A program made the translations under genes and the position numbers. Below are positions 62,281-64,000 of a stretch of DNA of 64,000 nucleotides, piece after piece. The stretch's first letter is position 1. Every line of letters starts with the position of its first letter. The notes beneath the pieces are model-generated. The model saw only the letters and a list, made by a program, of their open reading frames with translations. It searched no databases and was not told the DNA's origin. Source of the stretch: Prochlorococcus sp. AG-347-M15 (GTDB lineage Bacteria; Cyanobacteriota; Cyanobacteriia; PCC-6307; Cyanobiaceae); assembly GCA_003281185.1 (NCBI GenBank), contig QCCS01000005.1:47112-111111 (forward strand), given 5' to 3'.

Positions 62281-63918
62281 TTATAAAATAATTGGTTCAA
62301 CTCCACTAACAACCGGAGCAACTTTATTTAAATTTAATTGATTATTGTCTTCAACAAATTGATTTAGATTCCACTCATTTTTGAAAAGAATAACTGGTCT
62401 ATTCCAACAATCTTTAACTATTTTGCAATTAAATATTCTGCCTAGTTTTTCAATAGCTGGCCATCCATCAGAAACCCATCTAGCCAATTGATATGGCATC
62501 GATTCAAGATTTGCATCTACACCATATTCACTTTTTAACCTGTGAGTTACTACTTCTAACTGCAATTGACCAACTGCTGCGAGTATAGGATCTCTTTTGC
62601 TCTCATCAAAGTCATAAAGAATCTGAACAGCACCTTCTTCTCGAAGTTCATTCACACCCTTTCTGAAGTTTTTAAATGCTGAGGGATTTGGATTTCTTAG
62701 CCAGCTGAATATTTCAGGACTAAAGGATGGTATACCTTCGTACTCCAGATGAGAACCAGTATAAAGAGTATCTCCAATAGAAAACATACCTGGATTATTT
62801 AAGCCAATTACATCTCCAGCATAGGCATCGTCAACTACTTCCCTATCTTGCCCAAATATTTTTTGTGGTCTTGATAATCTGATTGTTTTCCCAGTTCTGG
62901 AATGTTTAACTGACATATCCTTTTCAAATTTTCCACTACAAACCCTTATAAAAGCAACCCTATCTCTATGCTTTGGATCCATATTTGCCTGAAGCTTAAA
63001 AACAAATCCACTAAATTCATCGCTCGCAGGTTCAATATCCCCTTTATTACTATTTCTTGAAGTTGGTTTTTGAGCCATTTTTAGAAAACTATCTAAAAAT
63101 GGTCTTACACCAAAATTAGTCATTGCAGAGCCAAAGAAAACTGGGGTTAAAGATCCATTAAAAACTTTTTCTTTTTCAAATTTCGAACCTGCCTCATCAA
63201 GAACCTCCAATTCTTCAAGTGAGATTTCAAGTAAATCTCTTTCTACATATTTTGATAGCTCTTTATCTTCAAGACTTAATCTTTTCTCACTTGATTGTTT
63301 CCCTCTTGCTGCTTTATCAAATAAAATCACCTCTCTCGAAAATCTATCAATAACTCCTCTAAATTCCTCGCCACTCCCTATTGGCCAGTTAATAGGTAAA
63401 GTATTTAATCCGAGTTCTGATTCGATTTCATCAAGTAAAGAAAATGAATCTCTTCCAGGTCTATCCATCTTATTTATAAAAGTAAATATTGGTATTTTTC
63501 GCATCTTGCAAACTTCAAACAATTTTCTAGTTTGAGGTTCTAATCCTTTGGCAGCATCTTCTAACATAACTGCATTATCAGCAGCAGATAATGTTCTATA
63601 GGTATCTTCAGAGAAATCTTGGTGCCCTGGTGTATCTAATAGATTAATTACGGATCTTTCATACTCAAATTGCAGTACAGTTGATGTAATAGAAATACCT
63701 CTTTGTTTCTCAAGTTCCATCCAGTCTGAAGTAGCTTTTCTCTGATTGCCCCTAGCCTTGACGGCTCCGGCCTGTTGAATGGCACCTCCATATAAAAGAA
63801 GCTTCTCAGTAAGAGTAGTTTTACCAGCATCTGGATGTGAAATAATGGCAAAATTCCTTCTTTTATTTACCGCATCCAATATATCTTTATTATTTAGAAT
63901 TTTAGTACCTAAACTCAT
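62281..63918 (-). CDS. prfC: Peptide chain release factor 3
   Basis: 545-residue translational GTPase with G1 [12 protein letters not shown] near 28-39, [20 protein letters not shown] as the switch region, [16 protein letters not shown] (G3) and NKMDRPGRD (G4). RF3 frees RF1/RF2 from the ribosome after termination. Length and the RF3-specific [13 protein letters not shown] distinguish it from EF-G. It ends at the minus-strand 62281. Confidence 0.95.
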   Translation of the reverse strand: MSLGTKILNNKDILDAVNKRRNFAIISHPDAGKTTLTEKLLLYGGAIQQAGAVKARGNQRKATSDWMELEKQRGISITSTVLQFEYERSVINLLDTPGHQDFSEDTYRTLSAADNAVMLEDAAKGLEPQTRKLFEVCKMRKIPIFTFINKMDRPGRDSFSLLDEIESELGLNTLPINWPIGSGEEFRGVIDRFSREVILFDKAARGKQSSEKRLSLEDKELSKYVERDLLEISLEELEVLDEAGSKFEKEKVFNGSLTPVFFGSAMTNFGVRPFLDSFLKMAQKPTSRNSNKGDIEPASDEFSGFVFKLQANMDPKHRDRVAFIRVCSGKFEKDMSVKHSRTGKTIRLSRPQKIFGQDREVVDDAYAGDVIGLNNPGMFSIGDTLYTGSHLEYEGIPSFSPEIFSWLRNPNPSAFKNFRKGVNELREEGAVQILYDFDESKRDPILAAVGQLQLEVVTHRLKSEYGVDANLESMPYQLARWVSDGWPAIEKLGRIFNCKIVKDCWNRPVILFKNEWNLNQFVEDNNQLNLNKVAPVVSGVEPIIL

Positions 63919-63949
63919 TTATATAATATAAGGGCCTTCTACCTAGTTC

Positions 63950-64000
63950 TTAAACATTACCATAGACTATTAAATATTTATCACCGTCTTCAAACACATC
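63950..64000 (-). CDS. C-terminal end of a gene cut by the window edge
   Basis: On the minus strand the last 51 bases read DVFEDGDKYLIVYGNV followed by TAA. The frame is open to the window edge and the residues look like normal protein. It would be the gene upstream of prfC. Sixteen codons are too few to identify it or to exclude chance. Confidence 0.38.
   Translation of the reverse strand, partial: DVFEDGDKYLIVYGNV

Overview
The window is a piece of chromosome from a high-light-adapted Prochlorococcus or very close relative. The DNA is strongly AT-rich. It carries cyanobacterial genes (petN, pcyA, psb29, a high-light-inducible protein, sipA, a photosynthetic-type ftsH/clpP pair, the 6S RNA gene beside purK, CPP1-like and DUF3531 proteins). 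It is also packed with the tiny, mostly anonymous genes typical of streamlined picocyanobacterial accessory regions. I see no tRNA, CRISPR array, insertion sequence or prophage.

Layout. 1-5.0 kb (minus): start of rpsB with a striking leader that could fold as a pseudoknot or as a switch, a family-2 glycosyltransferase, and a pcyA-devB-devC-devA operon (bilin reductase plus a DevBCA-type exporter). 5.1-11.7 kb: an M16 peptidase pair (one active, one degenerate), sipA, ftsH, clpP, psb29, petN with an overlapping small membrane gene, and a DUF2103 gene. 11.7-17.9 kb: small accessory genes and a DUF2130 protein. 18.0-23.7 kb: a complete four-gene DNA-repair operon (MBL exonuclease, ATP-dependent ligase, Lhr-type helicase, metallophosphoesterase). 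24-28.7 kb (minus): small genes, then the phosphate transporter pstSCAB in the order S-C-A-B. 28.8-31.4 kb (minus): OstA-like protein, c-type cytochrome, K+ channel with RCK domain, DUF1499 protein. 31.5-43.0 kb: a dense accessory region of tiny genes, many membrane-spanning and translationally coupled. It contains an hli gene, two DUF1651 operons sharing a duplicated promoter, a one-domain LigA-like protein, two micro-ORF transcription units with consensus Shine-Dalgarno sequences, and a cluster of DnaA-box-like sites. 43.1-64 kb: core genes (6S RNA, purK, aroB, midA-like, TPM protein, nadA, ctpA, ispG, an unusual uracil-DNA glycosylase, an aminotransferase joined to phnDCE, SGNH hydrolase, DUF92, rsmE, DUF3531, ABC ATPase, hslO, CPP1-like, prfC).

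How it works together. Several neighbourhoods make functional sense: thylakoid protein quality control (ftsH, clpP, psb29, ctpA), phosphorus acquisition (pstSCAB and phnDCE), and DNA repair (the Lhr-ligase operon, UDG, the mini-ligase). Many genes begin with TTG or GTG and overlap by 1-4 bases, as expected in a compressed genome. At least 25 short genes were found by hand-reading; their coordinates rest on start/stop codons, spacing and composition rather than on any search.
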